Of a stretch of 64,000 nt of DNA, positions 17,083 through 27,648 are shown piece after piece; position 1 is the stretch's first letter; every line of letters starts with the position of its first letter. The DNA lies in the NCBI GenBank assembly GCA_030272585.1, contig BSYQ01000007.1:3538001-3602000 (forward strand). Direction: 5' to 3'. The stretch is from Bryopsis sp. KO-2023. Its lineage: Eukaryota; Chlorophyta; Ulvophyceae; Bryopsidales; Bryopsidaceae. The notes beneath the pieces were generated by a model. It did not search any database, was not told the origin of the DNA, and saw only the letters and a program-made list of their open reading frames with translations. The translations under genes were made by a program, and so were the position numbers.

Positions 17083-19974
17083 TTTGGTCTTTCGTTACTC
17101 GACACCATCGTGTTGTTGGTGCACCCCGATCTCTTTGCACGGACGGGGCCGCCGATGCGTACCTTCGAAGGTAAAGAAGGTAGAGCCGCTTTCAACAGTT
17201 GCTTTTTTCCTCCACCTCTCGTCCAGAAACGTTTGATCAGCGCACCCAAAGGCGGAGAGGAGTGATCGAGACGTCCAAGCCAAACAAAAAGACCCCCGTT
17301 TTTCCCCAGGTTCTGGAAACGTTACAGAGAGCGAACAAGGTGCACGCAAGGAAGTACGACTGGTACGGGAAGAAGTACCAGAAGTCCGTCGGTGATCGAG
17401 TGTCTTTTCTTTTCTGGGGTGCATGTTCTGCATTTTTTTTTTTTCAGCGTTTTCTCTGCGTTTTCAGCTGTTTTTTTACCATCCTTGTCGGACAGAACGG
17501 CCCGGCTTGAGTGGTGCTTCAATTCCCAAGTTTTTTACACTTCAATTCGAAAACCATCGTGCATGAGACTGATCAGTTGCATAGGTCCATATCCATACGC
17601 ACACGACAAAAGAAAGAGCATTCGATTTTTTTACCAGTAGGTATTCGACAGGCAAAAAGGAGCTATGCATAGATGAACAACTAGACTTTTACCAGGTCAG
17701 TCCTCCAATCCGATAAAGCCCACGGATGAATTTTTCTCAAGACATTTTTGTGGTACAAAGATAAATAGATATTGTGAGCATTCCGTTCTTCCATGTATTT
17801 TTGGTACCTGCAAAATTAATAATTAATAAATATCAATACTGTTATAGATTCTGCAAGATTTGATTGCCGAGAATGGATACTGGTGGGAACTTCGGTATTG
17901 CCTATTTTCCAGACCGCCCATTTATTTGGGTTGTATCGGACTGATTGTAAGTCACTATCACAAGGCGGAAGGGGGGTACCGCCGACGCCGTCGCCGACAC
18001 CGTCGTTCGTGACAAGCGCGTCGGCGACGTCACCAGGAGCGTCGGCGACGGTAATATGATGTGATTGTCACATCGGTTGGGGCACTCACAGCGTCGCCGT
18101 CAAGTGTCATTCGTCGGCGACGCTGCGTCGGTGACGGAGGCGTCGCTGACGGCATTATTAGTCGCGTCGCCGTCAAGTGTCATTCGTCGGCGACGCTGCG
18201 TCGGTGACGGAGGCGTCGCCGACGGCATCGTCCATGGCGTCGTTGAATGGTGAACCCATCCCAACCAGATTTGATTGTACAAATCACGTTAATTTTTAAC
18301 GTCAAGTGTGATCACGGCACCAAACCCAACAGCGCAATAGCAACAACCCCTTTCGCCTGGGAAATTCGACGCGGTGCGCGCGTGTGCGTCTTTCTGCGCT
18401 GTTGGAACAAGGAAAGGAGGGAAAGTGGAAAGTGAAGGGAAGTGGTAACGGCGGCGGTGCGGTGGCGGTGGTGTTTGCCAGCATTTTGGCGGAAGCTTGT
18501 GAACCCCTGTAAGGCTTTAGCATTCCTGTTGTCTCTTGAAGACATTTTCCTTCGTGTTTCAAAGTTCGTGGATACTTCGGGGCCTTCCCTTTCCTTTCCT
18601 TTGCTTCGTTTTTTTCTGACAGGAGACCTGTGTGTCTTGACAGGAGGCTGAGCTCCACAAATTTGTGGAGAGGCTGAATAAAGAGGGCCGGCTCAATTTC
18701 GACTCAGGGAATCGCTCGCCACCTCGAAACATATCCTATCAGCAAAGCATGGTGGCATACAAGGTGGAAATGTGCAACAAAATGAAAACAGATGCCATGG
18801 TTGTTCTCAATTGAAAGTTGAAGCACTGTTTTTTTTTCTTTTGGTAAGATAGGGAAGGGGATGTGAGTTGAATCTGAGACCATGGGTTGATGGAAGCAGG
18901 TACTGCCAGAGATTTTGCAACAGGCTGCCAGGCTGGATGTTCCTAGAGCTGCCCTTGAACAGGAATTTATTCGGTGGGGTGAGTTTCTCATCTCAACAAC
19001 TTTCTAACACATTTTTTCCCCCGTATGATGGAAGCCACCCCGCTGCAGATTCCAAACAATCCCACTGAAATTTGAAAGGGCTCGGATAGAATGCGTTATT
19101 AAAACCCAGCTTGAGATGTAGTTGCGACGAAACCCCTTTTTGTTTGAAGGCTTTAGGTGCGTTCTGAATATTGAGAGAACAATTTCAATCAGAGTTTTGT
19201 ATCTTATTTGATTGTGGTCAGTAATCTTCCAGACATAAACCAAGATGTTTCAGCTACTTTTAATTGGACCACAAAAAAAAAACATAAACCAAGAAAAATC
19301 CCACCTGAAAAAAACATGAAGTGTTCATAGCAGATGCATATTCATATGGGGCCTTCTGTTTGTTGCTATCAGTTTTAGTGGACTGTCTTGTTTGGTTACT
19401 GCACTAGGGCAGTGAATGCTACGATGAGTGGGGAAGCTCTTGGGTAGATGATTCTGAAAGGTATCAGTTCGATAGCGCTCATGCGAAAACAAGAATGGAA
19501 ATTAAAATTCAATAAAAATGTGGAACCGACTCGATTACGTATTGTTGCAATCGTGTATTATCATAGTTTTCAATGTGGATTTGTTGTCATCGTGATTTTT
19601 TTTGCAGGACTTTTTAACAATGTTCTGTCAGATTGCCTGACCGTGCTACCAAGGTCACTGGAATGCTTCTGGACATGGACAATGCAGAGATCCTCCTGCT
19701 CATTGAAAATGCCGGAGTGCTTGCCTCCAAGGTCGAAAAAGCTGTCGGGGTAAGCAGGACCTTCCGGTTTTTCTTGAAGAAGGTTATTTTATTTTTGTAT
19801 ATTCTTCTGTGTCTAGGAGGATGAAGGTTCTGATTTTTTTTAATCTTTTATTTGTGTATGTGTGTGTTTTCTGTCGAAAAGGGGTTGATTTGGTTTTGCA
19901 TTTTGCAGGTGCTTGATGACCATGGTCTTTTGGACAGCAAGGAGGAAGCAAAAAAGAAAGTCAAGACTGTCTGA
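17083..19974 (+). CDS. Multi-exon gene ending in an MLLE (PABC) domain
   Basis: The secure part is 19407-19459, 19632-19749 and 19909-19974, which join in phase and end TGA. It encodes an acidic segment (DEWGSSWVDDSER) and then an MLLE-type helical domain (KVTGMLLDMDNAEILLLIEN, GVLASKVEKAVGVLDD). MLLE domains of poly(A)-binding protein and UBR5 bind PAM2 peptides. Likely upstream exons are 18900-18978 (PEILQQAARLDVPRAALEQE), 18644-18763 (ELHKFVERLNKEGRL), one near 17312-17395 (LETLQRANKVHARKYDWYGK) and one near 17083-17171 (TIVLLVHPDLFARTGPP). Phases do not close between 18978 and 19407. No RRM domain was seen, so a standard poly(A)-binding protein is not supported. The HPDLF motif recalls a TCAIM/DUF4460-like N terminus but is too short to assign. 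The start is not determined. Confidence 0.5.
17960..18243. repeat. GTCGGCGAC-rich foldback cluster, copy 1
   Basis: Dense array of the near-palindrome CGTCGGCGAC/GTCGCCGACG. It begins with a 40-bp segment (CACAAGGCGGAAGGGGGGTA and on) that occurs inverted at the end of copy 2. Inside, a 73-bp unit starting GCGTCGCCGTCAAGTGTCAT is repeated in tandem at 18091 and 18164. GC content is far above the flanks. Confidence 0.85.
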
Positions 19975-20279
19975 AGTCCCCCCAAAAAAACCTTCAAGAA
20001 ATATCGCAAATCACAGAAGTAATTCTGCGTGTATCTCCAAGAAAGACGTAGTTGAATGCGCTCTGTCAGAGTATGAAGGTGAGAACTTGAAAAAAACAAA
20101 ACTGGCCTATGCAATCGCACATCCAAACAGGTGAAAGAAGGCAGGACTGTTGGTATGGAATTATTCACAGTTTTGCAAAGGTTCTTGACCCAACAGAAAA
20201 CATCGAATTAAAAAAAAAGAAAATGCAAGGGGTGGTGATTGATGTTGGTAAAATGTTATGTTGGTTTTTAGGGTTTCAG

Positions 20280-20890
20280 GGATGGTTTTGAGGGGAATAT
20301 GCACGATGCGAACGGAGGAAATCGATTGGATGTACAGAGGGGGTGCTGGAAGCCTTTTTCCTGAGGTGACAAACATTTTTAAATCTGCCCTAAGTAATGT
20401 GTCCAGGTGGCTTCTGTTCTTTTGTTCATAGACAAGAGGCAGGTGTTTTTGAAAGAATCAAAACTTGACATGGACCGACCAGGATTTAAAACCTCAGCCA
20501 CACCCGAATACTATATCGCCTTGCTCATGACTGTTTTAGTTTACTTTTGTTTGCATCTGCATGATGTCCAAATAATTGCTTTTGACACGGACAGGCTGGG
20601 CTTAATTTGTATCCATTCTTTCCGACTCAGAGAAGGAGGATCCACTTGCTTCCTATTACAAGCGGCTGACATCGCCTGATTTAGACACCGTGGAGAGAGC
20701 GGTAAGTAAAAACCACAAAAATGTCTTTCTTGGCGTAGTTTTTTTATTATTTTTCAATAGAGACAGTCATTAGACCATAGCTCTAATTTCTGTGCTTTTT
20801 TTCTCCTCATTTCATGGTGTGTTTCTGTGGATTTAGGATTCGTGACATTCCATGCATCGGGGTGCAAGGGCGGCTGGATTTTGTCTGTTT
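20280..20890 (+). pseudogene. Proline iminopeptidase gene fragments
   Basis: Three exon-like blocks match the C-terminal half of the alpha/beta-hydrolase enzyme that removes N-terminal proline. 20280-20365 encodes MVLRGICTMRTEEIDWMYRG and then GAGSLFPE. 20631-20701 encodes DPLASYYKRLTSPD. From 20837 the frame encodes IRDIPCIGVQGRLDFVC, which carries the usual catalytic Asp of the QGR.D motif. Order and strand are right, each block has an acceptor, and the first two end at good donors. However, the block after 20701 needs a different phase, about 70 family residues are missing there, and the nucleophile region (GGSWG) and catalytic His are not seen in the window. A decayed or rearranged gene is most likely; unrecognised small exons are the alternative. 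Confidence 0.6.
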
Positions 20891-21760
20891 CAGCTCTCCA
20901 CAACATTATCGCACGTCCTCGTTTTTTTGCTGGATAACCACGGCGTGGTTACCACGCTTATCGAGTGGGTGATTACATTTTGGGCCAGGCGATGGAGGCT
21001 GGGGAAACAGTCACTTTTAACGGGATGACCTTGGATAGGAACGAAATCGACCTGGAGTACCTCCACCAAAACATGCAAAGGTCCTCAGGACAGGGAGGAG
21101 CTCTGGGTCTTGACAAATAACCAAAAATATCTTACCACTGATGTTGTATTGGGTTTCTGGAGCATAGTCAAGCTGCCCGTGACAGGGCGTTTCTTTTTTT
21201 AGTTGGCGGGGTTTTTTTTCACCCCCGTTCTCTTCCAAAACCCAAAGAGTTTGGGTTGGGATAGTGTTTTGGGGAGTTTATGAAATACCGAGGGGTTTTT
21301 GTTTCGTAATAATTGCGCTTTTTTCTTTTTCTTTTTTTGTGATGGATAGGAGGGGAGAATTGATTTCTTTCCTGTCTGTCTGTATTGATCAACCACTTTG
21401 TTCAAGACACAAATACCAGCATTTGGCATAGTTTTTTCGAGGGATTTTTTCTTCTTTGTGTTACTATAGTAACATTATAATGAAACTGACACATGGGGTT
21501 GTTTTCTTTTTTTTAACATTCTGAAGTTGTTGCAAGAACTTAAAAAAAAAAAAAAAGAGGTCGCATGGCCAGTCTATTTGTTGTTTACAGTTGGGGGCAA
21601 GATCGAGTGCCTTTGAGGAAAAAAAGGTACATATATTGAATTAACAAAAAAACAAAAAAAGAAATTCAAGAAGTGACTCCGAGAGGGTCAGGAATCATCA
21701 ATCGAATCATGAATCTATTCCCCCAAATTCATCAATTCCACATCCAGAAAAACAGGGTTC
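20891..21760. other. No assigned gene
   Basis: A frame at about 20964-21120 (GQAMEAGETVTFNGMTLDRN, LEYLHQNMQR) looks coding-like and ends in TAA, but matches nothing I recognise. It may be the 3' part of the neighbouring remnant gene. The rest is poly-T/poly-A-rich. Confidence 0.3.
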
Positions 21761-21764
21761 AGTG

Positions 21765-22133
21765 GCACCCACCGACACCGTCGGCGACACCGTCGGCGAC
21801 ACCGTCGGCGACACCGTCGACGACACCGTCACCGACGTCATTATCGCCGACACACCGTCGTTTTGACGTCGGCGACGCGTCGGTCACACTTTCCAGAGAG
21901 CGTCGGCGACACCAGCGTCGCCGACATTTTCGTCTTGCGAACGACGTTTCGTCGGCGACGCTGTGTCGGCGACGGCGTCGGCGACGCCACTGAAACCGTC
22001 GGCGACGCCGTCGGCGACGCTGTCGGCGACACAGCGTCGCCGACGAAACGTCGTTCGCAAGACGAAAACGTCGGCGAAAGAGCGTCGGCGACGCGTCGGC
22101 GACGGCGTCGGCGGTACCCCCCTTCCGCCTTGT
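21765..22133. repeat. GTCGGCGAC-rich foldback cluster, copy 2
   Basis: Same family as copy 1, in inverted orientation. It ends with the reverse complement of the 40-bp copy-1 boundary segment (22094-22133, ...GGTACCCCCCTTCCGCCTTG). Arms 21920-21973 and 22022-22075 (with TTTCGTCTTGCGAACGACGT inside) are complementary over about 54 bp with roughly two mismatches, around a 48-bp loop. Open frames here on both strands (repeating Ser-Ala-Thr-Pro or Arg-Arg) are by-products of the repeat. Confidence 0.88.
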
Positions 22134-22864
22134 GTATATCTTTGGGGTTTGTGGTCTCGTGTATTCCACTACAATACATCCAGTGAAATGCTGAGGACTG
22201 GACAATCTCGTGTGTCAAGTTACATTCTGCTTCACAGAAATCAATTGAACCACACCAAACACATGACTTTCAAATCAAAGAGTTGCGATCAAATCCCCTC
22301 ATCCTCCAAAAAAAAAAGCACTCCTTTTTCATCCAGTGTCAATATATTTTTGTCTTCAATTTTAGGAAGCATTCCTTCTTTCTATATATCATCAAACCAA
22401 AAGAGAGAAAAAAAAAGGAAAGAAAGAATGAATGAAAAAAAAACAACCAAACTCGACCAAACCATGTCCCACCATCAATTCTTTTCCTACCCCTTTTTTC
22501 CTTGATTTCACTTCTGGGGGAAAATGCAGTGAGCTTCGGCTAACCTATGTGTGAACGAAGGGAATTTTTTGTTTTCTTTTCCACACTTTTTTTTTCCCTT
22601 TTCCAACAAACAACCAGGGCAATCACCCAAAAGCCTTCGGTTCTACCATTAAATCAAATCCTTTCTTTCAACCCGTCATCCCCCCCCCCCCTCACTCCCG
22701 AAAAGTGCATCAATAAAATAACCAAGATAATAACATCTACACGCTGTTCAGCCCCACACGCTGCACCACACATTGAGCAAAACGACTCAGTTTGTCCAGT
22801 CAGACAGACAGTGAGCAAGAATTACCAAATTGCATCATCCAAATTTCACACCAACCCAAACATC
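22134..22864. other. 3' flank of Hsp110, no gene recognised
   Basis: Low-complexity A-, T- and C-rich sequence with a poly-C run near 22681. Presumably it contains the Hsp110 3' UTR. Confidence 0.4.
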
Positions 22865-25800
22865 TCAAACGTCGATATCCATGGCATCAGCGTCACCCCC
22901 ACCACTTCCCCCACCAGCCGCTCCCCCAGCCCCAGGCCCTGCCTCAGCCTGCTCCTTTTCCACATCCATATCCTCACTGGCAGGGGGTGCTTCTCCTGCA
23001 GGCTTTGCTTCCTCAGCTTTCGCTGGGGCTGGAGGTTTAGGCACCGGCTTCTCCATGATCGGTTTGCACACCCTCTCCACGGTGTCCCTCCTCTTGCGCA
23101 CATCTTGAGTGAGCAAAGCGGGCTCGTCAAACTTCTCTAGCTGCATTTGGAGGTTCATTTTCTCGTGCAACCAAGCCACGGCGGCATCGCACTCCTTCAC
23201 GACCTTCTCCTTCTCAGCAGCCTCGATATGTTCATACTCCTTAGCATCCGAGGTGGCCATTGCTTTGAAACACGAGCAAAGGTCCCCCAGCTCCTGCGCA
23301 GCCGCCGGTCGGGTGTCGTCCTCGGCTTTTCGCAACTGGATGGGGTCTCCCAGCTTGCGGAGCTCCTCCAGTTTGGCCACGTAAACGCTTTTCGTCACAT
23401 CTTCTCCATCCCCATACAGCCAGTCCTCCATGTCATCCAGCATCTTCGACAGCTTCGATCGAGCCTCCTCCTTCACATACGGCGCCAAATCGTCGTAAAT
23501 CTTGTGTCGAATCGACAGGATGTAGCTCTCCAAAGCGTTTTTCTTGTCGTTCGTCTCTTCTTGCAGTCTGTCTGAAGCCATCATTTTGCCTTCCTGTTCG
23601 AAACAATCGTTCAATTGCTTCGTGACGAACCCTGCTGCCCGCTCCACCTCGACAGGCACATCCGTCTTTTTGGTCCTCTTTTTCTTGACCGTTTTAGCTT
23701 CTGTTTTTTCCGCCTCTTTTGCAGCACCGCCATCCTTTTCACCCTCATTGCCAGCTCCAGCAGATTCTGCAGGTGGGGTTTCATTTTCATCGGCACCATT
23801 CGTCTCCCCCGCGTCAGCCGCCGGAGCGTCCGCTGGCTTGGGTTGTCCTTTTGCTTTAACGTCTGGTTTGCTTTCCTCTTTGACCTCGATCTCCTCCTCC
23901 TCGTGTGTTTGCACCGAGTCGAGCTCCACCAATCCATTGGCATTCAGTTTGATTTTCACCTTGAGCTTCGCTTTATCGGCTCCTTTTGGCACCTTGAATT
24001 TCCCCACCTTGTACAACCCAATCGCTCCAGACTCGCCGGCAGGCAATCGCTCATCAGGGACGTATTTCGATGTTATAGAAAAAGGAGCGCTTCTCGAAAA
24101 CGTAAGCAGCTTGGTGCTGGGCACCGCACAGCCCTTTTCGAACAGAACGATGTCTTGGGGTTGGTTGTCTTTTTCCCACTGGAAAGAAATGCCGTACGGC
24201 TGCCAATCGATCACCTCGAATTCCCTCACTTTGAAAATCGGACTCAGCATCGCACACTGCAGAGCGCACCCCCGAGCAACGCACTCCTTCGAGTTGAGAG
24301 TGCGACTGGCCGGCTTCTGGAAATAAGTTTCGATGATTTTTTGAACTGTGGGGACTCGAGAGCCCGACCCCACCACCTCCACGGAGCTGATTTGCTCCAG
24401 GGGAATTCCTGCCAGTGCGACAGCCTCTTCGCACGGTTTCATGACTTGGGCGAGCAGAGGTTTGCACAGCTCTTCGAAGGTTTCTCGGGTAATGGTGCTG
24501 GAAAAATCCGTGTCTTCCATCAGACACTCCACGTTGATCATTGCTTGCATGTTTGCACTCAGAATTTTCTTGGTCTGAGGTTTGGGGGGGGGGGGGGAAG
24601 CACAAAAACGAGTGTTAGTTTTTAAGATTGGTCAACAAAAGTGGATATAATTTTGCGAACACAGAGCCAGTCAATGTGAAGCAGTCACTTGCTAGCATCG
24701 ACACATTATGCTCAATAAGGTAAGAAACCCAAAAACCAGAAATATGACGCATCTACCCAAAATCTGAATTTTTGGAGTTTTTTCGTGTAACACTGAATTT
24801 ATTCTTTTCTTCCAGCGATGGGGACTTTTTCGAACGGCTTTTTTATTTGCTAGGTTTTACACCTTTTCGCAATTTGTTCGAAGTCGGAAGCTGGCTTTGG
24901 GACTGGCGTAGGCATCCATTTTGGTTTTTTCGTAAAACTCCTTTGCGAAATGCTCGAACAGGACTTCCGTGAAGTCTCGACCTCCCAAATCTCTATCCCA
25001 TGCAGACGACAGCATTCTCAATTGGGCCTTCTTGAGGGCCACAATGGAGACCTGTCCAAGTAAAATGGGGGAGGAAAAAACACATCAGCAAACGATTTGT
25101 AAAGAAAAAAATAATCTTTGAAATAGTTCATCATTGGAGAAAAATAGTTCGCCATTGGCGTCTGTCATGGAGTCGATTGGAAACTGAACAGGTGGAGACC
25201 TTGTGAAATCAGGTTGATCCAACTGTTGTAAGCACCTCGCCTTTCACACACACCCCAATTTTTTTTTCATAAAAAATAGAACCAAACAGAATACGCTGCT
25301 CCTCACAACCTACCCATTTAGGTATCATGTTCGAATATTAGGTACAAGTAATTTCTAAAAAAAATGTGTGTTTTTTACCCCTCTATATGTCATATATTAA
25401 GGAGAAGGAATGTGCAGACAAGAAGCAAAAACAGAAATTTTCTAAAAATTAGTTGATTCTGAAAGTCAAAGGCAGTTATTTCATTTTTTAATAAATTAAA
25501 TCTAGAGAATGGTTGGCCAAAAATCAATAATCAACAAGGAAGCTTCTAGAGGTTTTTCCTGTGGCAGTGGAGCTTCACCTGCAAACTGGTGTCCCCGACA
25601 TCCACGAACGCAACGTAGGTCGGTTCGGTTTCAGGGAGGTCGGTTTTGAAGATTCCGTAGGCCAACGCCGTGGCCGTGGTGTCGTTCATCAATCTCAACA
25701 CGTTCAATCCCGCGATGTTCGCCGCGTCCAGCAACGCGCTCCTCTCATTTTCCGTGGCATACGTGGGCACCGACACAACGCAGTCGGTCACGGGGATCCC

Positions 25801-26199
25801 TTGGTCGGTCGTCACGACACCCTTCAGATCGACGAAGGTCATCCCCGTGAGTTGTTCGGGAGTGAAACTGGAGGTCTGTCCGCAATACGATACGTTGATC
25901 ATACACCCGCCGTCTGGCCCTTCCGTCACCGAAAAGGGAAACTTTTTGAGGTCCTCTTGGACGGTGGGGTCCTGGAATTTCTTCCCCATCAGGCGCTTGA
26001 TCTGCGTGACCGTGTTCTTGGGATACATCGACAGTTTCCCCGCAGCAACGGAGCCCATGGCTCGCATCTTGTCGCCGAAGTGAACGACGTTCGGCGTTTC
26101 TCGCTTGCTCTCCTTGTTCATCAACACATCGATTCCACGCTTTCTGGCGATCGCTACGCAAGAAGCGGCGTTCCCTAAGTCGAACCCAACGACCGACAT
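22865..26199 (-). CDS. Hsp110/HSPA4-family chaperone (Hsp70 nucleotide-exchange factor)
   Basis: Three exons on the minus strand, 26199-25579, 25051-24863 and 24574-22865, join in phase 0 to give 839 aa. The protein is a cytosolic Hsp70 relative that acts mainly as nucleotide-exchange factor and holdase. Evidence: N-terminal MSVVGFDLGNAASCVAIARK (phosphate-1 loop, Hsp110-type), KNTVTQIKRLMGKKF, VPTYATENERSALLDAANIA, VDVGDTSLQVSIVA, adenosine motif VVGSGSRVPTVQK, the long acidic insertion after the beta domain (Lys/Glu/Ala-rich, about residues 500-590) and an extended helical C terminus. It ends DIDV, with no ER-retention signal, so it is the HSPA4/Sse1 type and not the ER Hyou1 type. Length matches the family. 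Introns of 288 and 527 bp have standard ends. Confidence 0.95.
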
Positions 26200-26414
26200 C
26201 TTGCCAAACTCAGTCGCCCGGGAGAGGAAAAGATGTCAGCTCCGAGAAAAAAGGAAGACCCGGTGTCTAGACGGGCCAATTTCCGTGAAGCGATCCTTCG
26301 TAACTGAAGTGGTGGCACACGACGTCGAGGATGTCAACTGCTTTGTCCGAGCGTCCTGGTTTCGACAAAGACGTCCTGCACGGAAGGTGTTTTTGGTTGC
26401 TCCCGACTCTTTTT

Positions 26415-26437
26415 CTGGAAGTTTCTCGATTTTCCAG
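26415..26437 (-). promoter_or_regulatory. Candidate heat-shock element upstream of Hsp110
   Basis: CTGGAAGTTTCTCGATTTTCC contains GAA-nn-TTC followed by weaker third and fourth 5-bp units, about 220 bp upstream of the Hsp110 start codon. It fits the expected heat-shock control of this gene; one unit is degenerate. Confidence 0.45.
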
Positions 26438-26439
26438 TT

Positions 26440-27648
26440 CAACGGGGACACAAAAAATCCCGCCACGAAATGGCTGAGAAAAGGGATGAAGTCGATATCA
26501 TTCCCGACGTTGGATGTGTTGGTTGCTTGCCATTTTCTGCATTCAAACAAACAGTTACACTGTCGAGGAGATGTGAATTCAAACCTTTAAATAGCTTCCC
26601 ACCCCCAAAAAACCAACTTTTGCCATAACTGCTTTAGTGTAGGAGGTCTGCGTCCCCAGGTTTCCACTCAATGCTTGCGTTGGATTGAAGTCCAATATTT
26701 TTTGTGACATCTGGAAGAAAACTACTTGTCTTTGTACAATATCACCTGTCCAAAGTCCCAATCAATCAATCATTGCAACCCACAGTGAAATAAGTAGCAC
26801 AAACGACCATGAAAAGTTGTTTCGTGGTGTGCTGTGGTGTTGCAGCTCCTGTTCAGATTCAGTACATGGTGTGGGGCAACTTTTTTGCTGTCACCTCGCA
26901 ATATGAAGGAGTTCTGTGGTTTGGCGGAAGGTGTGGCTTCTTTTCCTGCGGGGGGTTGGGTTGCTTTTTTGATTTAATATATAAACTCATGTAGGGTGCA
27001 AAATATGGAGGAGCTGGTGTTTCATTCCAATGGCAATTGAATTTTGACAAGGGAAAAGAATAATATTACCAAAAAAAGTGAAATCGACTTCACCACAGAT
27101 GTGTGTAATAAAAGCTTCCCCTTTTACAACTGTGTCAGAAAATTCCACCGACAAGTTAAACTGCCGTCCTGTTCCACACAGCTCTTCCCACTGAATGATA
27201 AGCTACAGTCACTTTTACTGCAAAAAATAAAAAAGGAAATAATGGACCCTACCCAGTGGGCATCATCTCATTCAACTTGCACCGACGATTTTCTCTCTTT
27301 TTGCTTCCAAAATGTTGAGAATTTTTCTTTTGAAATAAAATCATGCTGAGACGAGCTCCCCAGCACAATCTCCTCAAATACCCAGAAAACAAAAAATTCC
27401 CAAATCAATGCAAAGAAAAAAAAAAGCCCAGACATCATCACAATAAAAAATATCAAATGGTGCTCTTTGGTATCGAAGGAATTTCACACGCAATGAAACA
27501 GAGAAAAAAAAATCACAGCTTCAAGAAAACTCAGTTTCCTGAAAACAAAACAGACTCGATCAAGGCTTGAACCTATAACTTTTACCCCTCAGTGGACCAC
27601 TTCCCCCAGGTCAGCCTAGCTCGATATCACAAGGTTTTTTGAAAATCA
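26440..27648. other. Intergenic between Hsp110 and haloperoxidase-like gene
   Basis: No coding exon recognised. It should hold the Hsp110 promoter and the 3' UTR of the minus-strand gene to the right. Confidence 0.4.

Noticed and set aside
17083-17171. Assigning the 17-20 kb gene to the TCAIM/DUF4460 family
   Set aside because: Only a short VHPDLF-type motif is seen, and the following exons do not match what I recall of that family.
20407-20679. Exon continuing the peptidase remnant from 20408 (ASVLLFIDKRQVFLKE)
   Set aside because: Has an acceptor, but the residues do not match the family segment expected after the LFPE motif.
21759-22505. Frames rich in Ser-Ala-Thr-Pro or Arg in the GTCGGCGAC cluster
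   Set aside because: Direct translation of the decamer repeat on either strand; no start context or family.
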